A stretch of DNA of 64,000 bases from NCBI GenBank assembly GCA_025667525.1, contig CM046876.1, positions 530,884,538-530,948,537 on the forward strand. The letters are read 5' to 3'. The stretch comes from Glebionis coronaria (Eukaryota; Streptophyta; Magnoliopsida; Asterales; Asteraceae). This document shows, piece by piece, positions 36,579 to 49,983 of this stretch. Positions within the stretch are counted from its first letter, which is position 1; each line of letters begins with the position of its first letter. The position numbers were made by a program, and so were the translations under genes. The notes under the pieces are model-generated. The model worked only from the letters and a program-made list of their open reading frames with translations. It ran no database searches and was not told where the DNA came from.

Positions 36579-38797
36579 AGTGGACAAAGTAAACCCATAC
36601 CCATCTAAAAGCCGCCATTAGCCCACCTTAAGCCCATCATTACACAAAAACTGACCCAAACCATAGTCCAATCTCTAAGCCACGTCACCTTGTATTAACA
36701 TTCTTCTTAAACCTATTTTGTAGACCGGGAAACATTCTCCTAACCTTCACACTTAATCAAAATAGACTCTATTTAAAACATAAACCCTAAAAACCTCCAG
36801 TTCAATCAAATCAACCACCAAACTAAAACCTAATCAACAAAAGGGTTTTTGATCCCTACCCCACACCCTATCACCCCACATGCCCAGAAAACGACCCAAC
36901 ACTCCTTTGTCCCCCCAAGACCCTCCCCTGCTACAACATATACATGTGATGCTCAGAGAATCAAGGGCTGTGGACGAATCCTTGATGGCTAAGTGTTGTT
37001 GGACGACTGAGATCATTCCTAGCCAGCTATCACACCACATACATCCAAGAACAACAACACATGGACTTTTGACCAAGAATCTTTCAAAGGGTAATTTAGG
37101 GTATTTCTTGTTTAGGGTTTATGAATTTGTTGTATTTCTAGAATCATCTATTGGACACTATAAAGAGAGGCCCAACATGTGGTGACCCTCTTTGTTCCAG
37201 TTCTATCTTGTAATTTTTTTCAAGTTAATGAATAGTTATAGTATTTTCTTTAAATTTGCAAGATAAGCTGTGTTCCAACTTTAAATACAAGTTTTAGTTT
37301 AATCTCTTTTATGTTCCTGTAAAAGTAGTCTAATCCTCTTCAAAGTAGTTTTTGGTTCGAGTCAATATTTGGTCAAAACTTTTTGAGAACCTCAAATTTA
37401 TAGGATAGTTACACAAGTGAGTTGACAACTCACTTGTGAAGCTCAATCACGAGTTTGAGTTAATTTCTATTGGTTACCATTCACTTATCTTCCAAGTTCT
37501 TTTTTTTATTTATTTAAAAAGTTTTATTAAATTTTTGGGAGAACCACTGTAGCATAAGCCATCCCATAAGCTCATTTAACAACTGAGCTTATGAGTTGTT
37601 TATGGTGTAGTGTTACATTTATGTTTTTTTAGAATATTACAAAAGATCTTCAAAGTTTTTCTCAAATTCAGTTTTCTGGTTTAGTCTTTTCGTTCAGCTT
37701 TTAAGTTAGTTCATTGAAGCTTATTTGAAACATAAGCTTCAATAAGCTTTTGATCAGCTCATTGTTATTCCTTTATGTTTGTTCATATATTTCAGGTTCC
37801 AAGGAGTTGCTTATTTTCATGGTAGATTATCGTAGATGGGGCGTGTGCAGACCAAAAGGAGATGAGCCCACGATAAGCTGATTGTTGATTTGATAAGCTC
37901 AAACAAGGTTTTAGTTGATTTGTGGCAAGATTAGGCTGAGCTTGACTTAGACTCAACACAAGTGAGCTTTATTCCTTTTTCTTCTTTCTGTCACTGTTTG
38001 CTTATTATTTTTCTGCTTATTGTTTTTTTACTGATATATGTGCTTATTCATGTTTAGTTGATGCTCTTATTAAATGTTCTTGCTTATGCCCTGCTTTATT
38101 TTGTGTTCTTACTTAAATGTTCTTTGTAAATTTTTGTTGTGTTAGTAGATAAGTGGTATTTGGGATTAGTCTAGCACCTAGCTTAAGTTTAGATTAAGGT
38201 TAAGTTCTGAAATGCATCATCATTCTTAGGTTAGTAGGAGTTTAATTCAGTTTTTACTCTCAACAAAAACGAAAAAAATCAAAAAAATATTGGTTAAGTA
38301 ACTTATTGTGCAGCGATTGCAGTAGGGACCTTTGATTTGTTTTTTTAGTTGTTACTTGTGGTTTAATCTGCCCAATTGTACTTACTTATGGTAATTTGTG
38401 GTTTAGAACTTTGAACCTAGGCTCGCAATTTTTTTTTCCTTTAATCTGCCTCAAAACAGGGAAGTAAAAAAAGTCGTTAGCTTAGGATTTCGCTGATTAT
38501 AACAGTAGGCCTTATAGGGTAGATTTTAGGTTTGCTATGCTTTGAATCCTATTAACAGTCAGCTATAGAGTTGGTTTGGGACTGTGTATTGTTAACTTGT
38601 TTAGTCTCAAGCCTTGTAGGCTCAAACTTCACCATTCGACTCACTGCCTAGCCAAATATGTCAGCAAGCACCATTTTTTTCTAGGTATAGGATAAATTTT
38701 TGGTGTTCCATGGTTTGGTGATTTGCAATAGATTAGATCTAGTGTTGATATTGAGTTATAGGTTAATGGATTGGGTGATTGCATCTCTTTGCGCCCT
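36579..38797 (+). other. Middle fragment of composite C between A and D
   Basis: Non-coding. A TATA box-like TATAAAG at 37159-37165 is followed by a T-rich leader, suggesting LTR or leader sequence. Three perfect hairpins lie at 37412-37742. ORFs near 36880-37185 on both strands have no recognisable motifs. Before the insertions it was continuous with 12339-12800 on the left and 49984 on the right, as the target duplications show. Confidence 0.5.
37412..37742 (+). repeat. Three perfect hairpins in composite C
   Basis: Stems: CACAAGTGAGTT/AACTCACTTGTG (12 bp, 37412-37423 with 37427-37438); CATAAGCTCA/TGAGCTTATG (10 bp, 37565-37574 with 37584-37593); TTGAAGCTTAT/ATAAGCTTCAA (11 bp, 37714-37724 with 37732-37742). 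Loops are 3, 9 and 7 nt. The stems differ in sequence, though the second and third share AAGCT words. Confidence 0.7.
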
Positions 38798-38802
38798 CTA
38801 GA

Positions 38803-41701
38803 TATAACACCCCCCAACAAATGGTATGCGCAGCGGAACTACAACATTTGGGTGCTACGTAGTTATCATCACACATAAGCTATATTAAACGATTTAAAGA
38901 GACGTAAAAGTTTAATCATAAATTTAACATTATTAAAAAACATACAGGTCTACAATTTTCCAAATCCCAAGATAATACAAAACAGAGTTTGCGTTTTGGT
39001 CCCCATTGAATCTCAACCCAAAAGTACATTTTCGTTCACATGACATAATATAAAATATTTAAGTGCTAAAAGGGAAGAAAAACAAAATAGAACGCCAAGC
39101 CACAACAACTTCCATTCTCGCATGCTCCGCTTCTATCAATCTTGGTTACCTGAAACACATGCTTAAAACTGTCAACACAAAGGTTGAGCGAATCTATAGG
39201 TTTATCAAATCATAGGTTGAACATAAGTATTAAAACCAATCATGATCATTCAATAGCATTGTCGTACTCACAATCTATTATTCAAGGATATTATCTTTAG
39301 CAATAGCTAGTAATTGTGTTTAAGCTCGTGACACTAATCCGTTAACTCAATCACCCGCGCCACACTGACCGGCGTGATTAAGATGAAACCAGTGCCCCTT
39401 CTAAAGGCATCAGTTGCAATTATACCTTATTTCTTATCTCAAGTTATCCGTCCGCAGAGGGTACTCAACGTACTAGCTCTCGTCTCGGATAGGGTCGTCA
39501 ACCCCATAGTACTATCAATTATATAAGCGTCTATCTCCAACCAACACAAGGGCAAGACAATAGTTAATAGTTCACGAATTTAGGGACTTTTGCAACTAGG
39601 TACTCAACACAATTCAAGGCAACATTCGGGTCCAACAATCATTCATGACTTATGTTCATTTTCATTTAAATTAGCATGTATCCCCCTCGCGGGTAAAAAC
39701 ATTTGAAATAAGTAAAGAGAGAGGATATAGACTCACCTTAGGTAGTAGTGGTAGTATTAGTAACTACGGCGTAAACGGAATCGATCACCAACGATGAGGA
39801 TGTCCCGGGAAATCAAATACAACACCTAACGAATAAATACGTAATGAATCAACACATTCAAGTACCTTCAAGTACTGTATGTACATAATTAAGAACACCC
39901 AAGGTTCATATAAACTCACGCCAAAAATCCATACAAGTGATATTTACTAGACTTCTATCATTTACCTACGTAATTAAAGTTGATTCCCATTTTATAGATT
40001 TACCGGTACTTACCAAAAGTACGGGCTGTTTGCTATGACTTAAGCACTTTTATAAATTACAAGAAAATTCACAAAAATACCTCATGACCTGTATAAAACC
40101 CATATTTAATCCCATAAAAAGTTTTCACTTCTATGACTCGTTACACATCACATTACTAGACGTACACATTTAGGACTGATTTTGCACTTTGACCATGTTG
40201 GACGTGTTTGACCCATTTAAAATACACCATTGACCAATACAACACCTAAGTCCAAAAATAGACTCACAAGTGCAGGTTTGAAACCAAAAATCAACTTTTA
40301 ATCATTTACCAAACTCTATCTATGGTCCCCGGGACTTGACCCAAAACCAAACACAATTTCGGGTTGTGTTGATTCTCATCTCCCGGTACACGAACTTTTA
40401 GAATATCATAACTTTTGACTCATTTGGAGTCGTAAGCTCTACCTTATACCAAAACGAAGTTAAGACAAAGCTCTAAAACTATATCATATGTTTATGACCT
40501 GTTTACAAAGTTAAACCCACGAAAACATACTTGAACATTCTTCCTAAATTTTACCCTTCCAAAATCATAACAAATCATCATTCCAATCACAACTAATGAT
40601 TCCTAGACCTATTCTAACATCAATTAATCAATCCAAAACATCCTAACTATTCTTAATCACTTGTATGAACAATCACAACAAAAACCCATTTCATAAAACA
40701 ACATGCAATCAAATTAAATCAACTAGAAATAACAAAAACATGTTTTTAAACAACAACCCACAACAAAATCATCAAACTCATCAAGCCACCACCAAACCCC
40801 TTTTGGCCGTGGGTTTGGTGTAGCCAAAACACCCAAGAAAACAGTCCCCTCATCTCATTTTATTGATGATTTAACATTATAAACACATGAATTAAACTTG
40901 TGTACCATTTAATTAGATCAAAACCCATTTTTGAAAAATCATAAATTTTTGGAAAAATCAAGTTGTTGCATGTTTGTTTTTGTTAGTGGGATTTACTTAC
41001 AAGGTGAAATAGAAGATTGGTCTTTGATTGGATTCTCCAAAAACCCAATAAAAATAATGGTGGTGGTGGTTGTGTGGTGGGTGGCCGGCGGCCATAGGAG
41101 AGAAAAGAAAGAGATGAATTTTTTTTTTTGCAAAATGAAGTGTGTGTAAGCCTTTGTTCCTTTTTATAAAAATAGAGGGACCCAAGTGGCAATTTTTGCT
41201 TTATTTTGGCCTTTCTAATAAACGTCCAATTAAAGAGCGGGATTTTGGCTAAATGACGGGTTTTAAATTTTTGCGGGAGTCGGGTTTCACCGAAATATAT
41301 TTCCAAAGGTTAAAACGCACACAAAACGAATATTCATATGGTTCCGACTCGACTTAACACGTAATAAAAATAAAATCTCGAAAAACTCAAATATCGATCA
41401 ATCGATAGTAAAAGATAAATTTTGGGCATCCGTCGGTATCGTAGTCGTCATCGGTTCTTCTTAAATCGTCAAATGTTAAAATTACGACTTTAAACGTTGG
41501 TTTCAACATAAACCATCAAATATATATAGCAAACGAAATTTCTTAAAAATTTCAAAAATATTCATAAAATAGGAGTAAATAAACGACGTTGGGCTCGGAA
41601 TATCACATCCACAAGTGAGTCGCAACTTAAGATAGATGCTCATACTGAACAACTCTTGAGACAGTAACTTAGCATCATACAGCACATTCACGGGTATCAC
41701 A
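38803..41701 (-). repeat. 3' LTR of element D
   Basis: 2899 bp. Read on the minus strand it begins TGTGATACCCG and ends GGGGTGTTATA. TATA box TATAAA (complement of 41163-41168). Both splice-like sites are kept (donor at 39736, acceptor end at 39150). The plus-strand ORFs near 40931 repeat in the other LTR and are not genes. Confidence 0.93.
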
Positions 41702-41714
41702 TCCTCCCCTCCTT
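41702..41714 (-). other. Polypurine tract of element D
   Basis: On the minus strand AAGGAGGGGAGGA directly precedes the 3' LTR start TGTGATACC. Confidence 0.8.
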
Positions 41715-41781
41715 AAGGGAGCGACGTCCCGCGCTCTCTGGTTCTTATACTCGCATTTCATACTACTAGAAAGATGAGGGC

Positions 41782-41845
41782 ACTTCTTCCTAAAGAGGTC
41801 TTCGCGTTCCGATGTGGACTTCGGTTCACGTCTCGGATTCCATCA
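41782..41845 (-). pseudogene. Chromodomain remnant, element D
   Basis: On the minus strand one frame reads WNPRREPKSTSEREDLFRKK, matching [20 protein letters not shown] of element A in the same order. The key Trp of the WERED motif is Ser here. It sits about 70 bp before the 3' LTR, as in A and B. Nothing upstream of it is in frame for more than a few dozen codons. Confidence 0.7.
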
Positions 41846-43586
41846 CACCTTCACGATGAGTATTATACCTTGCTTCAATCTCTTAACATCTCGATCCATG
41901 GTCTCCACTTCAATTTCCCAATTTCTTCCTACGGTTATCAACACGTCTTTTCTCACAGCTTATCGCGGTTAGCAAGTGATTCCTAATCTACACCATCTCT
42001 TCCGTAGCCTCTCGAATCATTTCAAGTCCATTCAACTGATTTTTTTTACTACTTCATTCTATCCAATTGGCGATCTACATTTTCATCAACATATTTCTTC
42101 AAATGCTGTAGCTTTAATGCTAACATGGTAAATGTCTTTGTACAAAGGTACTACCAACGGCAAGTGTCGGTCTCAACAGCTATCAAAATCAATCACTCAC
42201 GTTCGGAGCATGTCTTCCAACGTTCAAATCGTCCTTTCACTTAGACCATCATCTCATAAAAACAATTACTCACATGATAAAATCGCACGGGTCACACATA
42301 CCCCATCGAAAACATTCAGAATATACAAGACGAAGTAATTAATACTAATCATACAAAATCACCTTAATCACAATATTACGTACATACAAACCTATTTCGT
42401 CAAAACGAATTCATCGATACGAAATCATCCGACGTATACATAACTCTCTCGAAAACATCACAATCCAATCAAACACAAAAGCCATAATAAAACACATACA
42501 ATCACATTACGACATGTTTGCAACATAGCCAAACCATGCCAAATCAATCAGTTCAATCAAGTTAACTTATGCTTGCTAATCAGCCAAACCATGATAAAAT
42601 AAGAATATTTGACATGATTCTCGGATGAGTCCAGTCAAAAGAAAATTGCAAGTTAAAGAAAGTTCACGGGCTTGCTAGCTATGGATGCATATCCAAAACA
42701 AAGAATAAAATTCATACATACGTCATCGCAGGGTGCTCACACACGGATTCATACCCAAAAGATATTACAAGAACACCATCTCACTTCGGTCTCAAACGTG
42801 GTCAAAATCTCAATAAGCATCATCGTTCACAGTTAAAAAAAAAATATATTACATGGCACGTGTTCTCCATGATCGGACGTCACTAGAAAATGTCGTCTCA
42901 AGTCCTCACAACTTTCGATCACTCGACTAGATCACATACAACATAAACACATAAAAGACAAGGGTTCACCATAAAAACATCAACTATGTTTATCTATCGT
43001 TTAACCATCGATGATCAAAGAAAATCGAGTCAAGCAAAGAGGATTCCTCACTTAAATAAACGAAGACGGGAATGGAATTGTCTTCCAATTACCGATGCAC
43101 AGTTGGTAAACTTCAACATTTTATCGCGTGTCGTTTGACATATCAAAAGAACAAGAAAAGATAGTAATTAAGGTACGATGTATTTGATGTAAGAGAAGTC
43201 TACGTTATTTCCCTCGGAGTTGCTTGAACTCGGATTTCCTCTACTTCGGCAGTCTTCTATTTTTGTTAAAAAAACTCTTCTCAGTGTCGATACGAGCCCC
43301 TTAGGTATTTAATCAACACCCTCGTGATTCCGATGAAATTCGCATGTTACATTCAACACATGAAACATGTTCCAAAATTACTCGGTCAAGGTGACTTACT
43401 AAGTTAACACATAATGAAAGAAAAGATTTCAAGGAAACATAAGAATATTCAAAAATTTCTTTAGGAATCAAAGAAAATACGATTACTTGCATAAGGATCC
43501 ATCATTTTAAAAATGTTCTCATCCAAACATCTATAAAAAACACTACCGGTTTTAAAGATGACCAATTTGTTTGAAACTACATTGCC

Positions 43587-43719
43587 CTTCCTAAACTATG
43601 CATAATTAGCTAGATCATGCATACTTAAGGACCAAGCAACGACAATTAACAAAACAGGACTCTTCCCGAATTATGCATAGTTAGCTAAGCTGTGCATAAT
43701 TGAGGATCGAGTGACGACA
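43587..43719. repeat. Two-copy direct repeat with internal palindrome
   Basis: Units at about 43587-43645 and 43662-43719 share the order CTTCC, TATGCATA, TTAGCTA, TGCATA, AGGA, ACGACA. Within each, the TGCATAATT / AATTATGCA arms make an imperfect hairpin around TTAGCTA. The period is 75 bp. Confidence 0.6.
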
Positions 43720-45267
43720 CAAACATTATTATTACATACCAAATATGACTACGAAAGTTTTCGACCTAATCTTCAAAATAATTAAACCATTTGAAATGGA
43801 ATTTGAAATGGGAAAATATTGTTACCATCGTTTTAAGAAACACATCAAACATTTTTCGTCTACTTTGGAAACATACATTACTTTGCCTATTTATGAGAAA
43901 AATGAATAGATAATTAAGTAAATAAATCGACACCATTTATATTTGGTTAAACAAAACATTTCACACTCATACATATTTTCAAAATAGGCTACTCACCAAT
44001 CAATGGTAAGGTGGTTCAGGATTAAAGATCGTTGCAAGCACAAAAAGTAATAAGATCCAAAAATCAATGAGGTCGAACTAGGTAAACAAGCAATATAATT
44101 GCCAACTGAAATTAACTACATTAGAAATGAAGATACTTTGAAGATATGACAAGAGTTTCAGAATAATCAACGGCAATCTACGAATACATAGAGTAAAAAT
44201 TGAATATCAACACAAGCGTAAAAAATAAAACAACGATCATAATTCCCATCGTCTCAAGTTGCACACATATTCCACCAAGGGTATACGGGGAGAGGAGAAT
44301 AATCACTTGGTCGAATAGAAACAATTTCACCAGGAAGGTCGAGTTCTTTCACCTCTACAATTTGGTAAAGCGGCTTCGCCTCCTCGCTTTTGTTAAATAT
44401 AAATAAATAACCTCTTTAATGAAGATTTATAGCATCAATCAAGTAAATACAAGATTTTAGGTTCCATTAACCGAAAGAAGAAAAGTCACGGCGTCCATGA
44501 AGAGGACAAGAATACACTGAGCGACATACCCTTATTATCATGTAATCGTGAAGTAGCAATTCAAAAGAAATAATGGTCTCATGCCATTGACAATATTAAA
44601 ACGAAAAATCACATGACTATCGAAGTTTAGATACAGACCCACAAAATCAAAGAAGGGGTGTCGTACAATCGAACCATCGTGACTCCAAATATTCCGTCTT
44701 TATAAAATATTATACAAGTAGGCGTGTGTTGGGTGATCCATTTGCATATTCAAATCAATGTTACTATGTACCTTGTAAAAGCGAGCATTTACACATTTTT
44801 AATTTGTGTTACACCATTAAAGAATTTATACCTTTCATTTTTTAATCATTACGAAGTTTTTATTTCAAAAAACAAAAATTACAATCTCTAGGAAATTATT
44901 AACATTAGTAGGTGCGGTGACTTCGGTTATCATAATCGACAAAATCATTAGGTTTGAAAATCTCCATACTTGTGTTAAAATCTCATTAATGTTCATATCT
45001 TGAGTACCAAAAACGTATACAGTAAGAATTTTCAAAGTTTTACGTTATTATTATTACGACTTACCTTACCACATATAAATACGTATCCAACACGACTCAA
45101 ACTAGTCCAATTGACTCTTAAAATTAACCTTGACTTTTTATTATCCACATGTCTTCCTTAAAACTGATTTGTTAAATCATATTCACGCAATTCGACTCAA
45201 ATGATAAAGAGATTTCACGTGGTATTATCTCGCATACTTACTGATTTTTGTCGACACTTGAATCTCG

Positions 45268-45290
45268 ATAATAATAATAATAATAATAAA
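45268..45290. repeat. (AAT)n microsatellite
   Basis: About seven uninterrupted ATA/AAT units within the interior of D. Confidence 0.85.
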
Positions 45291-47066
45291 TAATTAAGAT
45301 GCTTATTTCAATTATTTCCAAAATTTATAGAATTCAACATTTAATCCTTAGCCCGTTATCAAACAATTTTAAAATTAACTCACCTCGCAACGGAATAAAA
45401 TAACGTTCCATCAACTTTTAATAATTTATTTCAAGCATTATAATTTCTTACTTAAAGTGCATCTCTTGACTTTAGCCCTGTTTAATCATTACAACAAGTG
45501 ACGAGTTCTAGTTTATACCAATGCATATAACATGACCTTATGTTTAAAATAAAACCAATTTTACAAAGTCTCTAGCTCCAAAATACGTGGCCAGTTCTTC
45601 TACTCATGTTTTATATTACCAAATACGCAAAAAAGTTTGCTACATTGACTCAAAAATTAATTCATACCAAGCCCAATGCTACATATACTCAATAGTCATA
45701 TCGTAAATTTATTATAACTCCTTTCTCAAATTAAATTAAACAAGTTCTTAACAAATTCATCACAAGCTTCTAGTATTAAATTATTAATATATGAAAACAA
45801 GGGTTTTACGAGTAATATAAACTACTTATTACGATTTACAAACAAAAGTTAAAAGAAAAATAATTTCACTTTGTCCATTTCTTCTCTACACTTATTTTTA
45901 CTTGTTACAAGACACATCATAAGTCATTTTTATCCAAAAGTTTCACCCGCCAAGTATTAAATATGTAAAACATTTTATGTTTAAACCATTCAATCAACAA
46001 AGTTTAGTGCTTACTTAACTCACACAAATGCTGGACCTCGTCATATATACTATCAAATTTAAAATAATAAGACAACAAGAACAAAAATGAAATAAACGAA
46101 GCGAGAATACGTATGTCAACTAAATGTTGTTATCGGCCTCGGATGAGTCTCGAAATCGTACACCACAAAATTAACACAAACCAACCAAATTTCAAGTTAT
46201 CGCGATTGATCACAACGCTAGTCTATTTTAAAACACATCTTTAAATTCAAGTAGGATGATAAAAACGATTAAATGGCGATACACCTCAACCACGTTTCAT
46301 AATATACACATATGATTCGCCGCCATGATGTACGCATCGTTGATTATACTTTGGTTATGTTATAGTTACACGAACTAATATATCAAACCCATAAGGGATA
46401 AAGGAAATACAGTAATACGATAGTAATTTACGTTCCAAAAAGAAGATGTCCAAAAATGACACATCACGGTGCAATAACGACAATCGAGATCACTCTAGTC
46501 AATATACAATATGTTACGAAGAATTATTTACATATCTAGAATATCAAACGAGGTTCACACTCAGTTATCTGAACAATAAATTAATTATCAAGATTGATAA
46601 TTTGCGGTGAGGCCGAATTCTCAACAAAACTGCATTATAACATGTCCGATAATCACTCAAGGACCATTGCTTCACGTGAAATGTCTTTAAATACCATAGT
46701 ATATACATATCTATACTAAAACCATTCCTACATACACGTAGGATTTCAATGCGGTGTTGCCATGTAATGCAATGTAGCCCGTATGTCAATTACATGCAAC
46801 ATATAAGATAATCTTACAAGAATTTGCAAATTACGATGATAAGTACTCAACGTACATAATAATATATCTCAATATATATCAAAGTATTTACTTACTAAAT
46901 ACTAGAGAATTCATGTCAGTTTGAGGGATACATCTAAAATATAAAGCAATGCTAAAGAAAACTTACCGGAGCCATGCAGGATAGTTGTGTGCTTGGACAA
47001 TTTCTTACGACACCAAAAGTTATAGTTTAGGATTTTTCAAAATGACCTAGTTCTCTATAACTCATG

Positions 47067-47078
47067 GCTCTGATACCA
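47067..47078 (-). other. Primer-binding site, element D
   Basis: On the minus strand TGGTATCAGAGC, three bases after the 5' LTR end GGGTGTTATA. Confidence 0.9.
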
Positions 47079-47081
47079 ATC

Positions 47082-49978
47082 TATAACACCCCCAACAAAT
47101 GGTATGCGCAGCGGAACTACAACATTTCGGTGCTACGTAGTTATCATCACACATAAGCTATATTAAACGATTTAAAGAGACGTAAAAGTTTATTCATAAA
47201 TTTAACATTATTAAAAAACATACAAGTCTACAGTTTTCCAAATCCCAAGATAATACAAAACAGAGTTTGCGTTTTGGTCCCCATTGAATCTCAACCCAAA
47301 AGTACATTTTCATTCACATGACATAATATAAAATATTTAAGTGCTAAAAGGGAAGAAAAACAAAGTAGAACGCCAAGCCACAACAACTTCCATCCTCGCA
47401 TGCTCCGCTTCTATCAATCTTGGTTACCTGAAACACATGCTTAAAACTGTCAACACAAAGGTTGAGCGAATCTATAGGTTTATCAAATCATAGGTTGAAC
47501 ATAAGTATTAAAACCAATCATGATCATTCAATAGCATTGTCGTACTCACAATCTATTATTTAAGGATATTATCTTTAGCAATAGCTAATAATTATGTTTA
47601 AGCTCGTGACACTAATCCGTTAACTCAATCACCCGCGCCACATTGACCGGCGTGATTAAGATGAAACCAGTGCCCCTTCTAAAGGCATCAGTTGCAATTA
47701 TACCTTATCTCTTATCACAAGTTATCCGTCCGCAGAGGGTACTCAACGTACTAGCTCTCGTCTCGGATAGGGTCGTCAACCCCATAGTACTATCAATTGT
47801 ATAAGCGGCTATCTCCAACCCACACAAGGACAAGACAATAGTTAATAGTTCACAAATTTAGGGACTTTTGCAACTAGGTACTCAACACAATTCAAGGCAA
47901 CATTCGGGTCCAACAATCATTCATGACTTATGTTCATTTTCATTTAAATTAGCATGTATCCCCCTCGCGGGTAAAAACATTTGAAATAAGTAAAGAGCTA
48001 GGATATAGACTCACCTTAGGTAGTAGTGGTAGTATTAGTAACTACGGCGTAAACGGAATCGATCACCGACGATGAGGATGTCCCGAGAAATCAAATACAA
48101 CACCTAACGAATAAATACGTAATGAATCAACACATTCAAGTACCTTCAAGTAATGTATGTACATAATTAAGAACACTCAAGGTTCATATAAACTCACGCC
48201 AAAAATTCATACAAGTGATATTTACTAGACTTATACCATTTACCTACGTAATTAAAGTTGATTCCCATTTTATAGATTTACCGGTACTTACCAAAAGTAC
48301 GGGCTGTTTGCTATGACTTAAGAACTTTTATAAATTACAAGAAAATTCACACAAATACCTCATGACCTGTATAAAACCCATATTTAATCCCATAAAAAGT
48401 TTTCACTTCTATGACTCGTTACACATCGCATTACTAGACGTACACATTTAGGACTGATTTTGCACTTTGACCATGTTGGACGTGGTTGACCCATTTAAAA
48501 TACATCATTGACCAATACAACACCTAAGTCCAAAAATAGACTCACAAGTGCAGGTTTGAAACCAAAAATCAACTTTCAATCATTTACCAAACTCTATCTA
48601 TGGTCCCCGGGACTTGACCCAAAATCAAACACAATTTCGGGTTGTATCGATTCTCATCTCCCGGTACACGAACTTTCAAAATATCATAACTTTTGACTCA
48701 TTTGGAGTCGTAAGCTCTACCTTATACCAAAACGAAGCTAAGACAAAGATCTACAACTCTATCCAATGTTTATGACCTGTTTACAAAGTTAAACCCACGA
48801 AAACATACTTGAACATTCTGCCTAAATTTTACCCTTCCAAAATCATAACAAATCATCATTCCAATCACAACTAATGATTCCTAGACCTATTCTAACATCA
48901 ATTAATCAATCCAAAACATCCTAACTATTCTTAATCACTTGTATGAACAATAACAACAAAAACCCATTTCATAAAACCAACATGCAATCAAATTAAATCA
49001 ACTAGAAATAACAAAAACATGTTTTTAAACAACAACCCACAACAAAATCATCAAACTCATCAAGCCACCACCAAACCCCTTTTGGCCGTGGGTTTGGTGT
49101 AGCCAAAACACCCAAGAAAACAGCCCCCTCATCTCATTTTATTGATGATTTAACATTATAAACACTTGAATTAAACTTGTGTACCATTTAATTAGATCAA
49201 AACCCATTTTTGAAAAATCATAAATTTTTGGAAAAATCAAGTTGTTGCATGTTTGTTTTTGTTAGTGGGATTTACTTACAAGGTGAAATGGAAGATTGGT
49301 CTTTGATTGGATTCTCCAAAAACCCAAGAAAAATAATGGTGGTGGTGGTTGTGTGGTGGGTGGCCGGCGGCCATAGGAGAGAAAAGAAAGAGATGAATTT
49401 TTTTTTGCAAAATGAAGTGTGTGTAAGCCTTTGTTCCTTTTTATAAAAATGGAGGGACCCAAGTGGTAATTTTTGCTTTATTTTGGCCTGTCTAATAAAC
49501 GTCCAATTAAAGAGCGGGATTTTGGCTAAATGACGGGTTTTAAATTTTTGCGGGAGTCGGGTTTCACCGAAAATTATTTCCAAAGGTTAAAACGCACACA
49601 AAACAAATATTCATATGGTTCTGACTCGACTTAACACGTAATAAAAATAAAATCTCGAAAAACTCAAATATCGATCAATCGATAGTAAAAGATAAATTTT
49701 GGGCATCCGTCAGTATCGTAGTTGTCATCGGTTCTTCTTAAATCGTCAAATGTTAAAATTACGACTTTAAACGTTGGTTTCAACATAAACCATCAAATAT
49801 ATATAGCAAACGAAATTTCTTAAAAATTTCAAAAATATTCATAAAATAGGAGTAAATAAACGACGTTGGGCTCGGGATATCACATCCACAAGTGAGTCGC
49901 AACTTAAGATAGATGCTCATACTGAACAACTCTTGAGACAGTAACTTAGCATCATACACCACATTCACGGGTATCACA
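47082..49978 (-). repeat. 5' LTR of element D
   Basis: 2897 bp, minus strand, with TATA box TATAAA (complement of 49440-49445), then a leader with a CT/CCACCAC-rich stretch. Splice donor AAG|GTGAGT starts at 48014 and acceptor TGTTTCAG ends at 47428. Confidence 0.93.
47428..48014 (-). other. Putative LTR-internal intron, element D
   Basis: 587 nt on the minus strand, donor CTAAG|GTGAGTC and acceptor GTGTTTCAG|GTAACC. The same length (39150-39736) is kept in the other LTR. The block before the acceptor (GATTCGCTCAACC...GTTGAC) aligns with that of element A (GATTCGCTCAAC...GTTGAC). Splicing is inferred. Confidence 0.5.
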
Positions 49979-49983
49979 CTAGA

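Larger units (their letters stand above)
41846..47066 (-). other. Interior of element D, coding sequence lost
   Basis: Where gag-protease-RT-integrase should be, no ORF exceeds about 75 codons and I cannot read a Gag core, FIDD box or integrase triad on the minus strand. Two direct copies of a 55-bp unit lie at 43587-43719 and an AAT microsatellite at 45268-45290. Confidence 0.55.
38803..49978 (-). mobile_element. Element D: minus-strand gypsy element with decayed interior
   Basis: LTR pair 38803-41701 (3') and 47082-49978 (5'), PBS and polypurine tract in the correct minus-strand positions, and target duplication CTAGA at 38798-38802 and 49979-49983. The interior (41702-47081, 5.4 kb) has lost nearly all coding sequence; only a chromodomain fragment is readable. 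LTRs differ by about 2 percent. Like A, its LTR has the TG...TA form. It resembles A in several LTR blocks, so it belongs to a related chromovirus family. Confidence 0.93.

Noticed and set aside
36880..37185. Overlapping ORFs of 80-101 codons on both strands in composite C
   Set aside because: No recognisable domain, and they lie next to a TATA-like box and leader-like sequence; they are likely chance frames in a C-rich patch.
40931..41149. A plus-strand ORF rich in Val and Lys, repeated at 49210-49446, with antisense partners
   Set aside because: Again the two LTR copies of element D; the shared frame reflects recent duplication, and indels break it differently in each copy.
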